This document shows positions 8,350-17,664 of a stretch of DNA of 23,464 bases, piece after piece; position 1 is the stretch's first letter, and each line of letters opens with the position of its first letter. The translations under genes were made by a program, and so were the position numbers. The notes beneath the pieces were generated by a model. It was not told the DNA's origin, searched no databases, and saw only the letters and a program-made list of their open reading frames with translations. This DNA is from an uncultured Clostridia bacterium. Its GTDB lineage: Bacteria; Bacillota; Clostridia; TANB77; CAG-508. Location of the stretch: NCBI GenBank assembly GCA_947626705.1, contig CANQTJ010000005.1, positions 1 to 23,464 of the forward strand. Direction: 5' to 3'.

Positions 8350-9598
8350 TTAAAAAATCCTTAAAACATCATTATAAGTAATATATAAAGATAACGCTAT
8401 TAAAATTGAAAATCCTATTAATTGTATATTTATTTCAGTTTTTTCATTTAATGGTTTTCTTCTAATTGCTTCTACTATTAATATTAAAATTTTTCCACCA
8501 TCTAGTGCTGGTATAGGTAAAAGATTTGTTACTCCTAAAGATAAAGAAATTAGTGCTAACATATAAATAAATTCTCTTAAACCATTTGTTTTTGCAACGA
8601 CTTGTGATATTCCAACAGGTCCCATCATCTGGTCTACACTTACTCCTCCTGTAAATAACATCTTTATATTATTTAAAATGGAAAATGCAAAGTCTTTAGT
8701 TTCTATTCCTCCATAAATTAAATGATTGAAAAATGTGTTATCTGATTGTTTTAAATTTACTCCTAAATAATATGTTGATATATAATCAGGTGTTAGCTCT
8801 ATTGTTATTTCTTCTCCATTTCTATTAATAGTGATTAACATTGTATTTAATCCTTTTTGTCCTATAATTTCTATAATTTTATTTGAGTCATTATTAATAT
8901 CTTCATTATTTATTTTTAATATTTTATCATTAGCTTTAAGCCCTTGTTTTTCTGCACTACTGCCTTTTTCAATGGCTAATATTTTACCATTTTCACCTAA
9001 ATATATTCCTGTATTTTTATTTTTTACTTCTGTTGGTTTTATATAATACTCTACTATCTCTCCATTTCTTTCTATTTTTAATTGAATTTGTTCTCCATTT
9101 AATTTATCCATTACTTTGTTTAAATCGTATTTATTTTTTATCTTTTTGCCTTCAATTTCAATTATTTTATCATTTTGTTGTAGTCCTATCTCTTGTGCTA
9201 CATATCCGTCTATAATGCTATCTATTTCATTTGTTATATATGTATTAGATGTAGACATTAAAATAAAATATACTAATAATCCAAATATTATATTTACTGT
9301 TGCTCCTGCTATAACTATAGCAATCCTTTTAGGTATACTTGCTTTTGAAAATGACCCTTGATTTTCTGACCTTTCTTCTTCTCCTTCCATACTGCAAAAA
9401 CCTCCGTAGAGGTATTAATCTTAAAGCATATTTTGTTTCTTTCCCTTGTTTTTTCCATATTGTTGGTCCAAATCCAATTGCAAATTCATTTACTTTTACT
9501 TTGCATATTTTTGCAACTATTAAATGTCCTGCTTCGTGTATTAATATTAAAAATCCAAGTAAAAATATTATTTTTATTGCAGATATTATAATTGTCAA
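8350..9598 (-). CDS. rseP: Site-2 intramembrane metalloprotease RseP/RasP, with +1 frameshift
   Basis: The first 64 codons carry the zinc site HEAGH (residues 21-25) in a membrane helix and end at IPL. Frame then changes, and the second part (8350-9390 plus a few codons) continues with GGFCSMEGEEE, two PDZ domains (around IVEYYIKP and KGSSAEKQGLKANDKI) and the second zinc motif region LLPIPALDGGK. Joined, they give a normal protein of about 415 residues. One extra base, the C at 9406 (G on plus), makes an in-frame CGG (codon 65); skipping it restores the conserved Gly-Gly-Phe. The start is TTG with GGAGG seven bases upstream. Unskipped, translation would stop at 9329. It cleaves membrane regulators such as anti-sigma factors in known relatives. 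It may be broken, misassembled or recoded. Confidence 0.9.
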
Positions 9599-9663
9599 AT
9601 TTATTCCTCCTTCATATATTGTATTTTCGACAAAGGAGCACTAAAAAGTGTTAGCTCAGCTTT

Positions 9664-10465
9664 TTATATTAGTGTGAACAATAAATAAGCAAATGGTGCT
9701 ATAAATATAACACTATCTATTCTATCTAACATTCCTCCATGTCCTGGTAATAAGTTACTATAGTCTTATATCTACATATCTTTTTATAGCTGATGCTGAA
9801 AAATCTCCTATTTGTCCTATTAAACTTAAAATGATGCTTGATATACTTATTATAATATATGAATAGTTAAATTCAAAATATTTATTTAATATTAGTGTAT
9901 ATAATATTACAATTAATGTAGAGCCTACTGTTCCAGCTATACACCCTTCTATTGATTTTTTAGGGCTTACTTTACTAAATTTATGTTTTCCAAATCTACA
10001 GCCTATACTATAAGCAAATATATCTGTTCCCCATGCGGTTATAAATACATAGCCCAATAATATTTTTCCATTATTCATTCCATTTATTAATGATAAAAAC
10101 ATTATAAATATAGGAATATAACATATTCCTAAAAATGTATATGCAATATCTTTAAATGATATTTTCATTTCTGTTACTATTATGTGTAAAAATAGTATTA
10201 ATATTGTAGTAGGAATTAAATACGTAAATACCTGTAGTAAATATTGTTTTGGGATTATATTTATAACTGCTACCAATATACAAGTTATATATCCTATCCA
10301 TTTCACTGGTTTACACACTTTTGATATTGCTTTTAAATATTCATACATAGATACAATTGCAACTATTGCTAATAATATACTAGTAATAAAATTATTTGGT
10401 ATTAGTAAAAGTATAATAACTGCTATTCCTACTATTATTCCAGATGATATTCTTTTTAAATCCAT
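9664..10465 (-). CDS. cdsA: Phosphatidate cytidylyltransferase CdsA, frameshifted near C-terminus
   Basis: Makes CDP-diacylglycerol from CTP and phosphatidate. It has many membrane segments and the conserved end GQIGDFSASAIKRYVDI. In frame 0 it stops at TAG (9758-9760) inside the family signature. The missing tail is present in the next frame, read as DYSNLLPGHGGMLDRIDS and on to FTLI, with TAA at 9664-9666. Total length would be about 266, normal for the family. The break lies at 9758-9766: either two bases were lost from an AGAGAC-like stretch (reading R then D restores the signature exactly), or one base must be skipped. The chosen ATG (10465) has AAGGAAGG six bases upstream; an in-frame ATG at 10501 overlaps uppS and lacks a site. 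The gene should be essential, so a dead copy alone would be surprising. Confidence 0.9.
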
Positions 10466-10487
10466 AATTTTCCTTCCTTTAAAACAT

Positions 10488-11195
10488 TTATTTTGCTCCA
10501 AATTTTCTATTTCTATTTTGATATATTTTTATTGCCTCATCTAAATCTTTTTCATCAAAATCTGGCCATAATTTTTCTATAAATAAAAATTCTGTATATA
10601 CTAATTGCCATGCTAAAAAACCACTTAATCTCATTTCTCCACTTGTTCTTATTAGCAAATCTGGGTCTGGTTGAAATTTTGTATATAAATGTTCTGATAT
10701 TGTTTGTTCTTCTATATCTTCTACTTTTATTTCATTATTTTTTACTTCTTCTGCTATTTCTTTTACTGCATTTACAATTTCATCTCTTCCACCATAATTT
10801 AAAGCTATATTAAACGTTATTCCTGTATTTTCCTTTGTTCTTTCCATACATTTTTCTATACTTTTTTTCATTTTTTCTGATAAGCCTTCTCTATTGCCAA
10901 TTATTTTTACTTTTATATTTTCAGAATCTGCTCTTTTGCTGTAATCGTCTAAATAACTTTGAAATAAGTTCATTAAACTTGATACTTCTTCTTCTGTCCT
11001 TTTCCAATTTTCTGTTGAAAATGCGTATACTGTTATATATTTTATTCCTATTGTATTTGCATATCTAACTATTTTTTCTAATGTCTTTGCTCCTTCTTTA
11101 TGTCCTAAAGCTACTGGTAAGCTTCTTTTTTTAGCCCACCTTCTATTTCCGTCCATAATTATTGCAATATGTTTAGGTAAATTTTCGTTATCCAT
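10488..11195 (-). CDS. uppS: Undecaprenyl diphosphate synthase
   Basis: 235 residues, cis-prenyltransferase that extends farnesyl diphosphate to the C55 lipid carrier for cell-wall synthesis. It is recognised by HIAIIMDGNRRWAKKR with catalytic Asp15, the substrate loop AFSTENWKR, NYGGRDEI, and DLLIRTSGEMRLSGF; the family more often has SNF at the last position. It sits 22 bases upstream of the likely cdsA start and 22 bases downstream of the ispA stop, so it is part of one operon. Confidence 0.97.
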   Translation of the reverse strand: MDNENLPKHIAIIMDGNRRWAKKRSLPVALGHKEGAKTLEKIVRYANTIGIKYITVYAFSTENWKRTEEEVSSLMNLFQSYLDDYSKRADSENIKVKIIGNREGLSEKMKKSIEKCMERTKENTGITFNIALNYGGRDEIVNAVKEIAEEVKNNEIKVEDIEEQTISEHLYTKFQPDPDLLIRTSGEMRLSGFLAWQLVYTEFLFIEKLWPDFDEKDLDEAIKIYQNRNRKFGAK

Positions 11196-11217
11196 ATTTA
11201 CTTCTTACCTCTTTCTT

Positions 11218-12117
11218 TTATTTATTTCTATCTCTAATATATTCTGCTAATTGCCTTAAAAATTCTGCTCTTTCTCCATATATTTTTAATTGTTCTATTG
11301 CTTCATTAGTTACTCTATTTAATTCTTGCTTTGCTCCTTCTAATCCATAATAAGCAACATAAGTAACTTTTCCTAATTCTTTATCATTTCCAACAGGTTT
11401 TCCTGTTATTTCTGAGTTTCCTTCTTCTGATAATATGTCATCTTTTATTTGAAATGCTAATCCTATTTTATCTGCATACTTTGATAGTCTTTCTATATCT
11501 TTTTCTGGTGCATTAGCTAAAATTGCTCCCATTTTAGCACATAATTTTAATAATGCCCCTGTTTTATTTTCATGTATGTATTGTAACATTTCTTTTGATA
11601 TATCTTTTCCTTCTAATTCTGTATCTAAATACTCTCCTAATATCATTTTGTCAGTAGCTTTAGTAAATTCATTAAATGCTCTTATTTTATTATCAGTTAT
11701 ATCTTTAAATTCATTTTTTATTGAATAAAAAATTTCTTCACTAATTACTATATATGCCTGATTTAATAAACTATCTCCAGCTAATAATGCTGTTGCATGA
11801 TTAAATTTTTTATGATTTGTTGGTTTTCCATGCCTAAAATCATCATTATCGATTTCTGGTAAATCATCATGAATTAATGAAAAATTATGTATCATTTCTA
11901 TTGCAATTGCAAAAGGCAAACATTCAGCATAATCTTCTTTGAATAATCTATATGTTGCCATTACTAATATAGGTCTTAACCTTTTTCCTCCCGCCATTAA
12001 ACTATATTCAACAGAATTATTTAAAATTTTTTCTGGACAATCTGCTTTTATTATATATTTTTCTAATTCGTTATTTACTATGTCTTGATATAATTTTAAG
12101 TTCTCTTTAAAATCCAT
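11218..12117 (-). CDS. ispA: Farnesyl diphosphate synthase-type polyprenyl synthetase
   Basis: 299 residues, trans-prenyltransferase making the allylic diphosphate used by UppS. GGKRLRP is at 43-49. The first aspartate-rich motif is HDDLPEIDNDD (83-93), in the usual place. The second reads QIKDDILSEEG, where the family normally has DDILD, so the last Asp is Ser230. KTGALL and GKPVGND, which are typical of bacterial IspA, are both present. The ATG follows a GAAAGGATGG-type site. It lies between frr and uppS in the operon. Confidence 0.93.
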   Translation of the reverse strand: MDFKENLKLYQDIVNNELEKYIIKADCPEKILNNSVEYSLMAGGKRLRPILVMATYRLFKEDYAECLPFAIAIEMIHNFSLIHDDLPEIDNDDFRHGKPTNHKKFNHATALLAGDSLLNQAYIVISEEIFYSIKNEFKDITDNKIRAFNEFTKATDKMILGEYLDTELEGKDISKEMLQYIHENKTGALLKLCAKMGAILANAPEKDIERLSKYADKIGLAFQIKDDILSEEGNSEITGKPVGNDKELGKVTYVAYYGLEGAKQELNRVTNEAIEQLKIYGERAEFLRQLAEYIRDRNK

Positions 12118-12138
12118 ATTTTTTCCATCCTTTCATAT

Positions 12139-12163
12139 ATTAATAGTGTTTATTACTATTAAT
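12139..12163 (-). repeat. Inverted repeat in the frr-ispA spacer
   Basis: A perfect 9-base stem (ATTAATAGT, 12139-12147, with ACTATTAAT, 12155-12163) and a 7-base loop, about 20 bases before the ispA start. No T tract follows on the minus strand, so it does not look like a terminator; it may protect RNA or tune ispA translation. Confidence 0.4.
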
Positions 12164-12215
12164 TTTTATAGGCATAATTTTAGCAAACTTTCTTTATATA
12201 ACTTTATTCAAGTAT

Positions 12216-12764
12216 TTATACTGACATTACTTCTTTTTCTTTATTTTCTAAAATTTTATCAATTTCTTCTACACTTTTGTCTGTTAATTTTTGAATTTCA
12301 TTTTCTGCTTGTTTTAATTCATCTTCTGTCATATTCCCTTCCTTTTGTTGTGATTTGGCATCTTCTAATCCATCTCTCCTTATTGCTCTAATTGCGATTT
12401 TTGCTTCTTCTGCCATTTTCTTTATGTCTTTTACTAAATCTTTTCTTCTTTCTTCTGTTAACTCTGGAAAAGCTAGTCTTATAACTTTTCCATCATTATT
12501 TGGATTTATTCCAATGTCTGAAGTTAATATTGCCTTTTCAATTTCTTTTAATATACTTACATCCCATGGTTGAATTACTATTAATCTAGCTTCTGGTACA
12601 GATACACCTGCAACTTGATTTATTGGTGTTGGTGTTCCATAATAATCTATTTTTATTTTGTTTAATATTGCAGGATTTGCTCTCCCTGCTCTTATTTCTG
12701 ATAATTTTTCAATATATACACTTTTACTTTTTTCCATTTTTTCTCTTATTTTTGTATAATCCAT
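12216..12764 (-). CDS. frr: Ribosome recycling factor
   Basis: 182 residues, releases ribosomes from mRNA with EF-G after termination. Hallmarks are EKLSEIRAGRANPAIL, YYGTPTPINQVAGVSVPEARL, IQPWD, LTEERRKDLVK and the C-terminal helices. The frame is open 15 codons further upstream, but GAGGAGG lies properly before the ATG at 12764, which matches the usual N-terminus. It follows pyrH as in most Firmicutes. Confidence 0.97.
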   Translation of the reverse strand: MDYTKIREKMEKSKSVYIEKLSEIRAGRANPAILNKIKIDYYGTPTPINQVAGVSVPEARLIVIQPWDVSILKEIEKAILTSDIGINPNNDGKVIRLAFPELTEERRKDLVKDIKKMAEEAKIAIRAIRRDGLEDAKSQQKEGNMTEDELKQAENEIQKLTDKSVEEIDKILENKEKEVMSV

Positions 12765-12795
12765 TTTTATTTCCTCCTCATACTTTTTTAACTTC

Positions 12796-12826
12796 ATACA
12801 ACTTTGCACTTATGCTTAGGTTGTAT
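12796..12826 (-). repeat. Hairpin between pyrH and frr
   Basis: ATACAAC (12796-12802) pairs with GTTGTAT (12820-12826); inside it a GCA/TGC stem caps a four-base loop. On the minus strand it is followed by an A-rich stretch and then the frr ribosome site, not a T run. It may be a processing or attenuation element separating pyrH from frr. Confidence 0.4.
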
Positions 12827-12860
12827 AAATAATCTGTAAAATTACTATCATTTTTAAACT

Positions 12861-13568
12861 TTACTTAACTAATGTTCCTATTTTTTCTCCTTTAACAGCT
12901 CTGACTATGTTTTCTGGGTCGGCTATTCCAAATACCAATAATGGCATCTTATTATCTCTACATAAAGCTGTTGCTGTTGAATCCATAACTTTTAAATCTT
13001 TCTCTAATACCTCTAAATATGATATTTCATCATACTTTTTAGCATTTTCATCAATTTTAGGATCAGCAGAATATACTGCATCTATTGCTTTTCCCAATAA
13101 TATTATATCTGCATCTATTTCTGTCGCTCTTAATACTGCTGCTGTATCTGTAGTAAAGTATGGATGTCCTGTACCACATGCAAATATTACTACTCTGCCT
13201 TTTTGTAAATGTTTCTCTGCTTTTCTTATTATAAATGGTTCTGCTATTTCTTTAATTTCTATTGCAGTTTGTAATCTTGAATATACACCTCTTGCTTCTA
13301 AGGCATCTTGAAGTGCTAATCCATTCATAGCAGTTGCAAGCATTCCCATATAATCTGCTGTTGTTCTCTCCATTTGATGTCCATTTCTTCCTCTCCAGAA
13401 GTTTCCTCCTCCTACTACTATTCCAACTTCAACTCCCATTTCAATTATTTCTTTTATTTTATCACATATTTTCCCTACTGTTTCAGCATTTACTCCTGTT
13501 TTACTTTCTCCTGCTAATGCTTCTCCACTTAATTTTAAAAGCACTCTTTTATATTTTGCTTCTGACAT
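12861..13568 (-). CDS. pyrH: Uridylate kinase
   Basis: 235 residues, phosphorylates UMP to UDP; bacterial hexameric amino-acid-kinase fold. Seen: KYKRVLLKLSGEAL at the N-terminus, GIVVGGGNFWRGR, the MGMLATAMNGLALQDALE helix, GTGHPYFTTDTAA and the C-terminal VKGEKIGTLV. Frame 0 extends upstream, but the ATG at 13568 has GGAGAG in range and matches the family N-terminus. It is first in the pyrH-frr-ispA-uppS-cdsA-rseP unit, with a possible promoter at 13600-13627. Confidence 0.97.
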   Translation of the reverse strand: MSEAKYKRVLLKLSGEALAGESKTGVNAETVGKICDKIKEIIEMGVEVGIVVGGGNFWRGRNGHQMERTTADYMGMLATAMNGLALQDALEARGVYSRLQTAIEIKEIAEPFIIRKAEKHLQKGRVVIFACGTGHPYFTTDTAAVLRATEIDADIILLGKAIDAVYSADPKIDENAKKYDEISYLEVLEKDLKVMDSTATALCRDNKMPLLVFGIADPENIVRAVKGEKIGTLVK

Positions 13569-13599
13569 TTGCTCACTCTCCTTATTTTTTGTTATTTGC

Positions 13600-13627
13600 A
13601 TTTTATCATATTTTTTTTGAAATGAAT
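13600..13627 (-). promoter_or_regulatory. Possible promoter for pyrH operon
   Basis: An extended -10 (TG-A-TAAAAT, -10 at 13600-13605) with a weak -35 (TATTCA) 17 bases further upstream. It lies 32 bases before the pyrH start in the pyrH-rlmN spacer. Confidence 0.4.
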
Positions 13628-13645
13628 ACCCTATTTTAAAAAATA

Positions 13646-14668
13646 TTATTTTAAATTTTTTCTTCTTAATTGTCCACAAGCTGCATCAATATCAGAGCCT
13701 AATTCTCTTCTAATAGTTGCAACAACCCCATGAGCATTTAAATAATCTCTAAATCTTATTATATTTTCATTAGAACTTTTGGTATAAACTCCATTTTCTA
13801 TCTTGTTAATTGGGATTAAATTTACGTGGCATAACATACCATTTAAGAGTTTAACTAGTTCTTTTGCATCTTCTAAATTATCATTATTATCTTTTGCTAA
13901 AGCATATTCAAAAGAAATTCTTTTGTTTGTTTTCTTTATATAATCTTTACATGCTTGTATTAGTTCTTCTATTGGAAAAGCATTATTTATTGGCATCATA
14001 CTACTTCTTTTCTTATTATTTGTTGCATGTAAAGAAATGGATAATGTACATTGTATATTTTCTTCAGCCAGTCTATAAATTCCTGGTACTAATCCACTTG
14101 TTGAAATGCTTATATGTCTTGCACCTATATTTAATCCTTTAGGATTATTTATAATTCTAATAGCATTAACAACATTGCTATAATTATTTAGAGGCTCTCC
14201 TATGCCCATAAATACAACATTTGATATTCTAATACCTGTATCTTGTTCAACAGCTAAAATTTGTTCAACAATTTCTCCTGACGTTAAACTTCTTATAAAA
14301 TTAATTCCAGTTGATGCACAAAATTTACAACCCATTTTACAACCAATTTGTGAAGAAACACATATACTATATCCATGATGATAGCTCATTAATACTGTTT
14401 CTATTGCATTACCATCTAATACGTCAAATAAATATTTAATGGTTCCATCTTTAGACTCTTGTTTTTTTAAAATATTATAATTACATATTGTAAAATTTTC
14501 CTTTAATTTACTTCTCAATTCTAATGATATATTTGTCATTTCATCAAAGTCTTTTACTTTTTCTTGATAAATCCATTTAAAAATTTGCTCTGCTCTAAAT
14601 GGTTTTTCTCCTAATTCTATTAATTCCTTTTTTAAATTTTCTAAATCATAATCTTTAATATTTTTCAC
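13646..14668 (-). CDS. rlmN: 23S rRNA/tRNA adenine-C2 methyltransferase
   Basis: 340 residues, radical-SAM enzyme that methylates A2503 of 23S rRNA and A37 of some tRNAs. The cluster-binding cysteines are Cys110, Cys114 and Cys117 in CKMGCKFC. The second catalytic Cys is Cys331 in DIDAACGQL. Also visible are NVVFMGIGEPLNNY, ISTSGLVPGI, LSISLHA and the C-terminal ATIRRELGSDI. The start is GTG with GAGGT eight bases upstream. It lies 17 bases after hemW. Confidence 0.97.
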   Translation of the reverse strand: MKNIKDYDLENLKKELIELGEKPFRAEQIFKWIYQEKVKDFDEMTNISLELRSKLKENFTICNYNILKKQESKDGTIKYLFDVLDGNAIETVLMSYHHGYSICVSSQIGCKMGCKFCASTGINFIRSLTSGEIVEQILAVEQDTGIRISNVVFMGIGEPLNNYSNVVNAIRIINNPKGLNIGARHISISTSGLVPGIYRLAEENIQCTLSISLHATNNKKRSSMMPINNAFPIEELIQACKDYIKKTNKRISFEYALAKDNNDNLEDAKELVKLLNGMLCHVNLIPINKIENGVYTKSSNENIIRFRDYLNAHGVVATIRRELGSDIDAACGQLRRKNLK

Positions 14669-14685
14669 TTTATTTTACCTCTTTT

Positions 14686-15822
14686 TTATACAAATTCCTC
14701 CCATACTAAATTTGCAAAATCAAGCCCTTTCCTTGTTAATTTTATATCATCTAAATCTATAATAAGTAATTTTTGTTCAATTAATTTTTTCAATTCTTTT
14801 CTAAATATATAAATTGGATTCTCTCCAAATTTTTCTTTAAATTCGGAAATTTTAATACCATCTATTTTTCTTAATCCTAATAGCATATATTCTTTTTTCA
14901 TATCATCTATATTTTGTTTTTCATGTATTATTTTTACATCTGTACTATTATTATTTAAATATTCTTGTAAATTACAAGTATTTGAATACCTATATCCTTT
15001 AATATATGAATGTGCTGACAGTCCAAATCCTATATATTGTTTTTGTTTCCAACAATTCATATTATGTTTTGACTCAAATCCTTTTTTTGCGAAATTTGAT
15101 ATTTCATAGTGCTTATATCCATTTAATTCTAAATAATTTTTTGTATAGTTATACTGATTTCTTTCCTCATTTTCATCAGGTAATTGAAGTTCACCTTCAT
15201 TTATTTTTTTCTCTATTTGTGTGCCTTCTTCTACTATTAATGAATATACTGATATATGCTTTGGTTCTGGTTTTAAGTTTACTACATTTTGTAAGCTTTG
15301 TTTTAAATCTTGTATTGTTTGATTTGGAAGTCCTAACATTAAATCTATATTTATATTAGTAAACCCTGTTTCTATTGCCCAATTATATGTATTTATAAAT
15401 TGTCTATAGTCGTGTATTCTACCAATTAATTTTAATAACTCATCTTTTCCACTTTGAAGTCCTATACTTAACCTATTTATTCCACAATCTTTATACAATT
15501 GTAGATTATTTTTTTCTACTGTTCCAGGATTTACTTCAATAGTTATTTCAATATTTTTTGTTTGTGTAATATCTGACACTTCATAAACTTTATTTAAAAT
15601 CTTTTTTATATACTCTGGTTTTATTGATGAAGGCGTACCTCCTCCAATATATATTGTAGTTATATCATTTTCTTTTAGTAATTTCTTATTATCTTCAATT
15701 TCTTCTATTAGCTTTTTTATATATGTTTCTTGTAAATTAAAAATATTTGAATATGATATAAAATCACAATAATCACATTTTTTCTTACAAAAAGGTATAT
15801 GTATATATATTCCAAGTTCCAT
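14686..15822 (-). CDS. hemW: Heme chaperone HemW-like radical SAM protein
   Basis: 378 residues. N-terminal IYIHIPFCKKKCDYCDF has the radical-SAM cysteines (12, 16, 19) in the HemW/HemN spacing. IYIGGGTPSSI, EVNPGT, INRLSIGLQSG, IDLMLGLPNQT and the C-terminal domain with YEISNFAKKG and HNMNCWK fit HemW, a heme-binding chaperone often misannotated as oxygen-independent coproporphyrinogen oxidase. It follows whiA by 17 bases in the same operon. Confidence 0.92.
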   Translation of the reverse strand: MELGIYIHIPFCKKKCDYCDFISYSNIFNLQETYIKKLIEEIEDNKKLLKENDITTIYIGGGTPSSIKPEYIKKILNKVYEVSDITQTKNIEITIEVNPGTVEKNNLQLYKDCGINRLSIGLQSGKDELLKLIGRIHDYRQFINTYNWAIETGFTNINIDLMLGLPNQTIQDLKQSLQNVVNLKPEPKHISVYSLIVEEGTQIEKKINEGELQLPDENEERNQYNYTKNYLELNGYKHYEISNFAKKGFESKHNMNCWKQKQYIGFGLSAHSYIKGYRYSNTCNLQEYLNNNSTDVKIIHEKQNIDDMKKEYMLLGLRKIDGIKISEFKEKFGENPIYIFRKELKKLIEQKLLIIDLDDIKLTRKGLDFANLVWEEFV

Positions 15823-15839
15823 TAGTTCTCCTTCATATT

Positions 15840-16712
15840 TTATAAATCTTCTGCAATTTTAATAATTTTTTTTAGTCTATAATTAACTCCAGATTTTCCA
15901 ATTGGCACTTTTAACTTTTTTCCAAGTTCAACTAAAGGCATATCTGGATACTCTAGTCTTAGTAGAGCAATCTCTTTTAAATTTTCATCGAGTTTATTAA
16001 ATTTGTTATTTATTTGCAATTTTCTTATAGCATCTATTTGTTCAACTGAAGCATTAATTGTTTTATTCAAATTTGCTGTTTGACAATTTACAATTCTATT
16101 TACTTTTCCTCTCATTTCTCTTTGTACTCTTATATCTTCAAATTTTAAAACGCTTCTATTAGCTCCTAATAAAGCAATTAATTTAGAAATATCTTCTCCA
16201 TCTTTTAAATATATTGAATATTTTTTATCTATATCCAATTTTTTACTTTCTACATTCATTTTGTTTAAAATATCATATAAATATTCTAAATTATTTTTAT
16301 TAGATAAATTAATCTCTAAGTGATAACTTTTTTCTGGATTATTAATTGATCCAGCACCTAAAAATGCACCTCTAATAATTGATTTCTTTTCATTATCATT
16401 TATATTAAATAAATTTTTAATTATCATTTCAGAGTTTTGAATATAAATCTCTTTTATATTATTTTTTATTTTATAAGTAATTATAAATGATTTTCCATCA
16501 AACTCAATGTCATAATTAATATTTAAATTTTTTAATAATTTGGAAAACCTATTAATATTATAATCACTTTCAGTAGCATATCTTATATTACTTTTTACTA
16601 TAGTTGCATTCTTAGAAATTAAATATCCTATTAATTCATATTTAACTTCATTTTTTTTTGCTAGATTATTTATCTTGCTAAGTTCTTCTTTTAAATCTGA
16701 TGAAAAAGACAT
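15840..16712 (-). CDS. whiA: Sporulation/cell-division regulator WhiA
   Basis: 290 residues. Starts MSFSSDLKEEL as in Firmicutes WhiA. The middle is a LAGLIDADG-like domain (RGAFLGAGSINNP, YHLEINL). The C-terminal helix-turn-helix has RVQREMRGKVNRIVNCQTANL, RLEYPDMPLVELGKKL and KSGVNYRLKKI. It binds DNA and affects division and chromosome segregation in relatives. In many Firmicutes it lies beside rapZ and yvcK; here it is between prmC and hemW. Confidence 0.95.
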   Translation of the reverse strand: MSFSSDLKEELSKINNLAKKNEVKYELIGYLISKNATIVKSNIRYATESDYNINRFSKLLKNLNINYDIEFDGKSFIITYKIKNNIKEIYIQNSEMIIKNLFNINDNEKKSIIRGAFLGAGSINNPEKSYHLEINLSNKNNLEYLYDILNKMNVESKKLDIDKKYSIYLKDGEDISKLIALLGANRSVLKFEDIRVQREMRGKVNRIVNCQTANLNKTINASVEQIDAIRKLQINNKFNKLDENLKEIALLRLEYPDMPLVELGKKLKVPIGKSGVNYRLKKIIKIAEDL

Positions 16713-16726
16713 CTTACCCTCCTTTA

Positions 16727-17572
16727 CTATTTTAATTGCGTAACAATTATTCTATCCATTCCATATAAATCCTTTTTAGAATAAGTATTTTCATACTTTT
16801 CCTCATTTTCTATTAATTCTACTACATCAATCTTTTGGTCAAAACCTATTTCTAAACATAAATATCCTTGATATTTTAAAAATTCATAGCATTCGTTTAC
16901 TATTCTTTTATAAAAATAAAGTCCATCTTTACCACCATTTAGTGCAATATATGGTTCTTTTTTTACCTCCATATCTAATTGTTCTATAACATTTTCTTTT
17001 ATATATGGTGGGTTTGATACTATAATATCAAACTTTTCATTTTTTAAGTTTTCAAATAAATTAGAAGATATAAATGTTATTTGATTTTCTACTTCATTAT
17101 TAATTGCATTCTTTTTAGCAATTTTTAATGCCTCATTACTTATATCAATAGCTACAATTTCGCTATTTGGAATATATTTTGCAAGTGATATAGCTATTGC
17201 TCCGCTTCCTGTACATAAGTCTAATATTTTTTTAGATTTAGTTCTCTTTGCTATTTCAATAACTTCTTCTACTAATATTTCTGTATCTGGTCTTGGTATT
17301 AATACATTTTCATTTACAAAAAAATTTAACTTCATAAACTCTTTTTGGTGAGTTATATGTTCTAATGGTGTTCCTTCTCTTAATTTTTTTATTCCTTCAA
17401 AATATTTATTTGATATACTTGTTGTTACTTCCTCCATATCATTAACTATTATATACTGTCTGGGCTTATTTAATATAAATTGTATTAGTAGTCTTGCTTT
17501 TAACTTTGGACTATCTATATTTGAATTCTTTAGTTCTATTGTACCTTTTTTTATTAATTCCATTATTGTCAT
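16727..17572 (-). CDS. prmC: Release factor glutamine methyltransferase
   Basis: About 281 residues, methylates the GGQ glutamine of RF1 and RF2. SAM motif LDLCTGSGAIAIS (about 117-129), IPRPDTE (92-98) and the substrate NPPY (187-190) are all present. The ATG at 17572 has AAGGTGG a few bases upstream; an ATG three codons later is also possible, and the frame extends a further 11 codons upstream without support. prfA, its usual partner, is not beside it. It is first gene of prmC-whiA-hemW-rlmN. Confidence 0.95.
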   Translation of the reverse strand: MTIMELIKKGTIELKNSNIDSPKLKARLLIQFILNKPRQYIIVNDMEEVTTSISNKYFEGIKKLREGTPLEHITHQKEFMKLNFFVNENVLIPRPDTEILVEEVIEIAKRTKSKKILDLCTGSGAIAISLAKYIPNSEIVAIDISNEALKIAKKNAINNEVENQITFISSNLFENLKNEKFDIIVSNPPYIKENVIEQLDMEVKKEPYIALNGGKDGLYFYKRIVNECYEFLKYQGYLCLEIGFDQKIDVVELIENEEKYENTYSKKDLYGMDRIIVTQLK

Positions 17573-17595
17573 ATAGACCACCTTCTTTACTAAAA

Positions 17596-17624
17596 ATTTT
17601 AACATTTATTTGCATTAGTTGCAA
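17596..17624 (-). promoter_or_regulatory. SigA-type promoter for prmC-whiA-hemW-rlmN
   Basis: TTGCAA (17619-17624), 17-base spacer, extended -10 TGT-TAAAAT (-10 at 17596-17601). It lies about 24 bases ahead of the prmC start. Confidence 0.65.
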
Positions 17625-17664
17625 TAGTTACTATTTAAAATAAAACATACAAAGTTACAGTATA

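Noticed and set aside
9628..9660. Hairpin in the cdsA-rseP spacer
   Set aside because: Only a four-pair core with a bulge; too weak to call.
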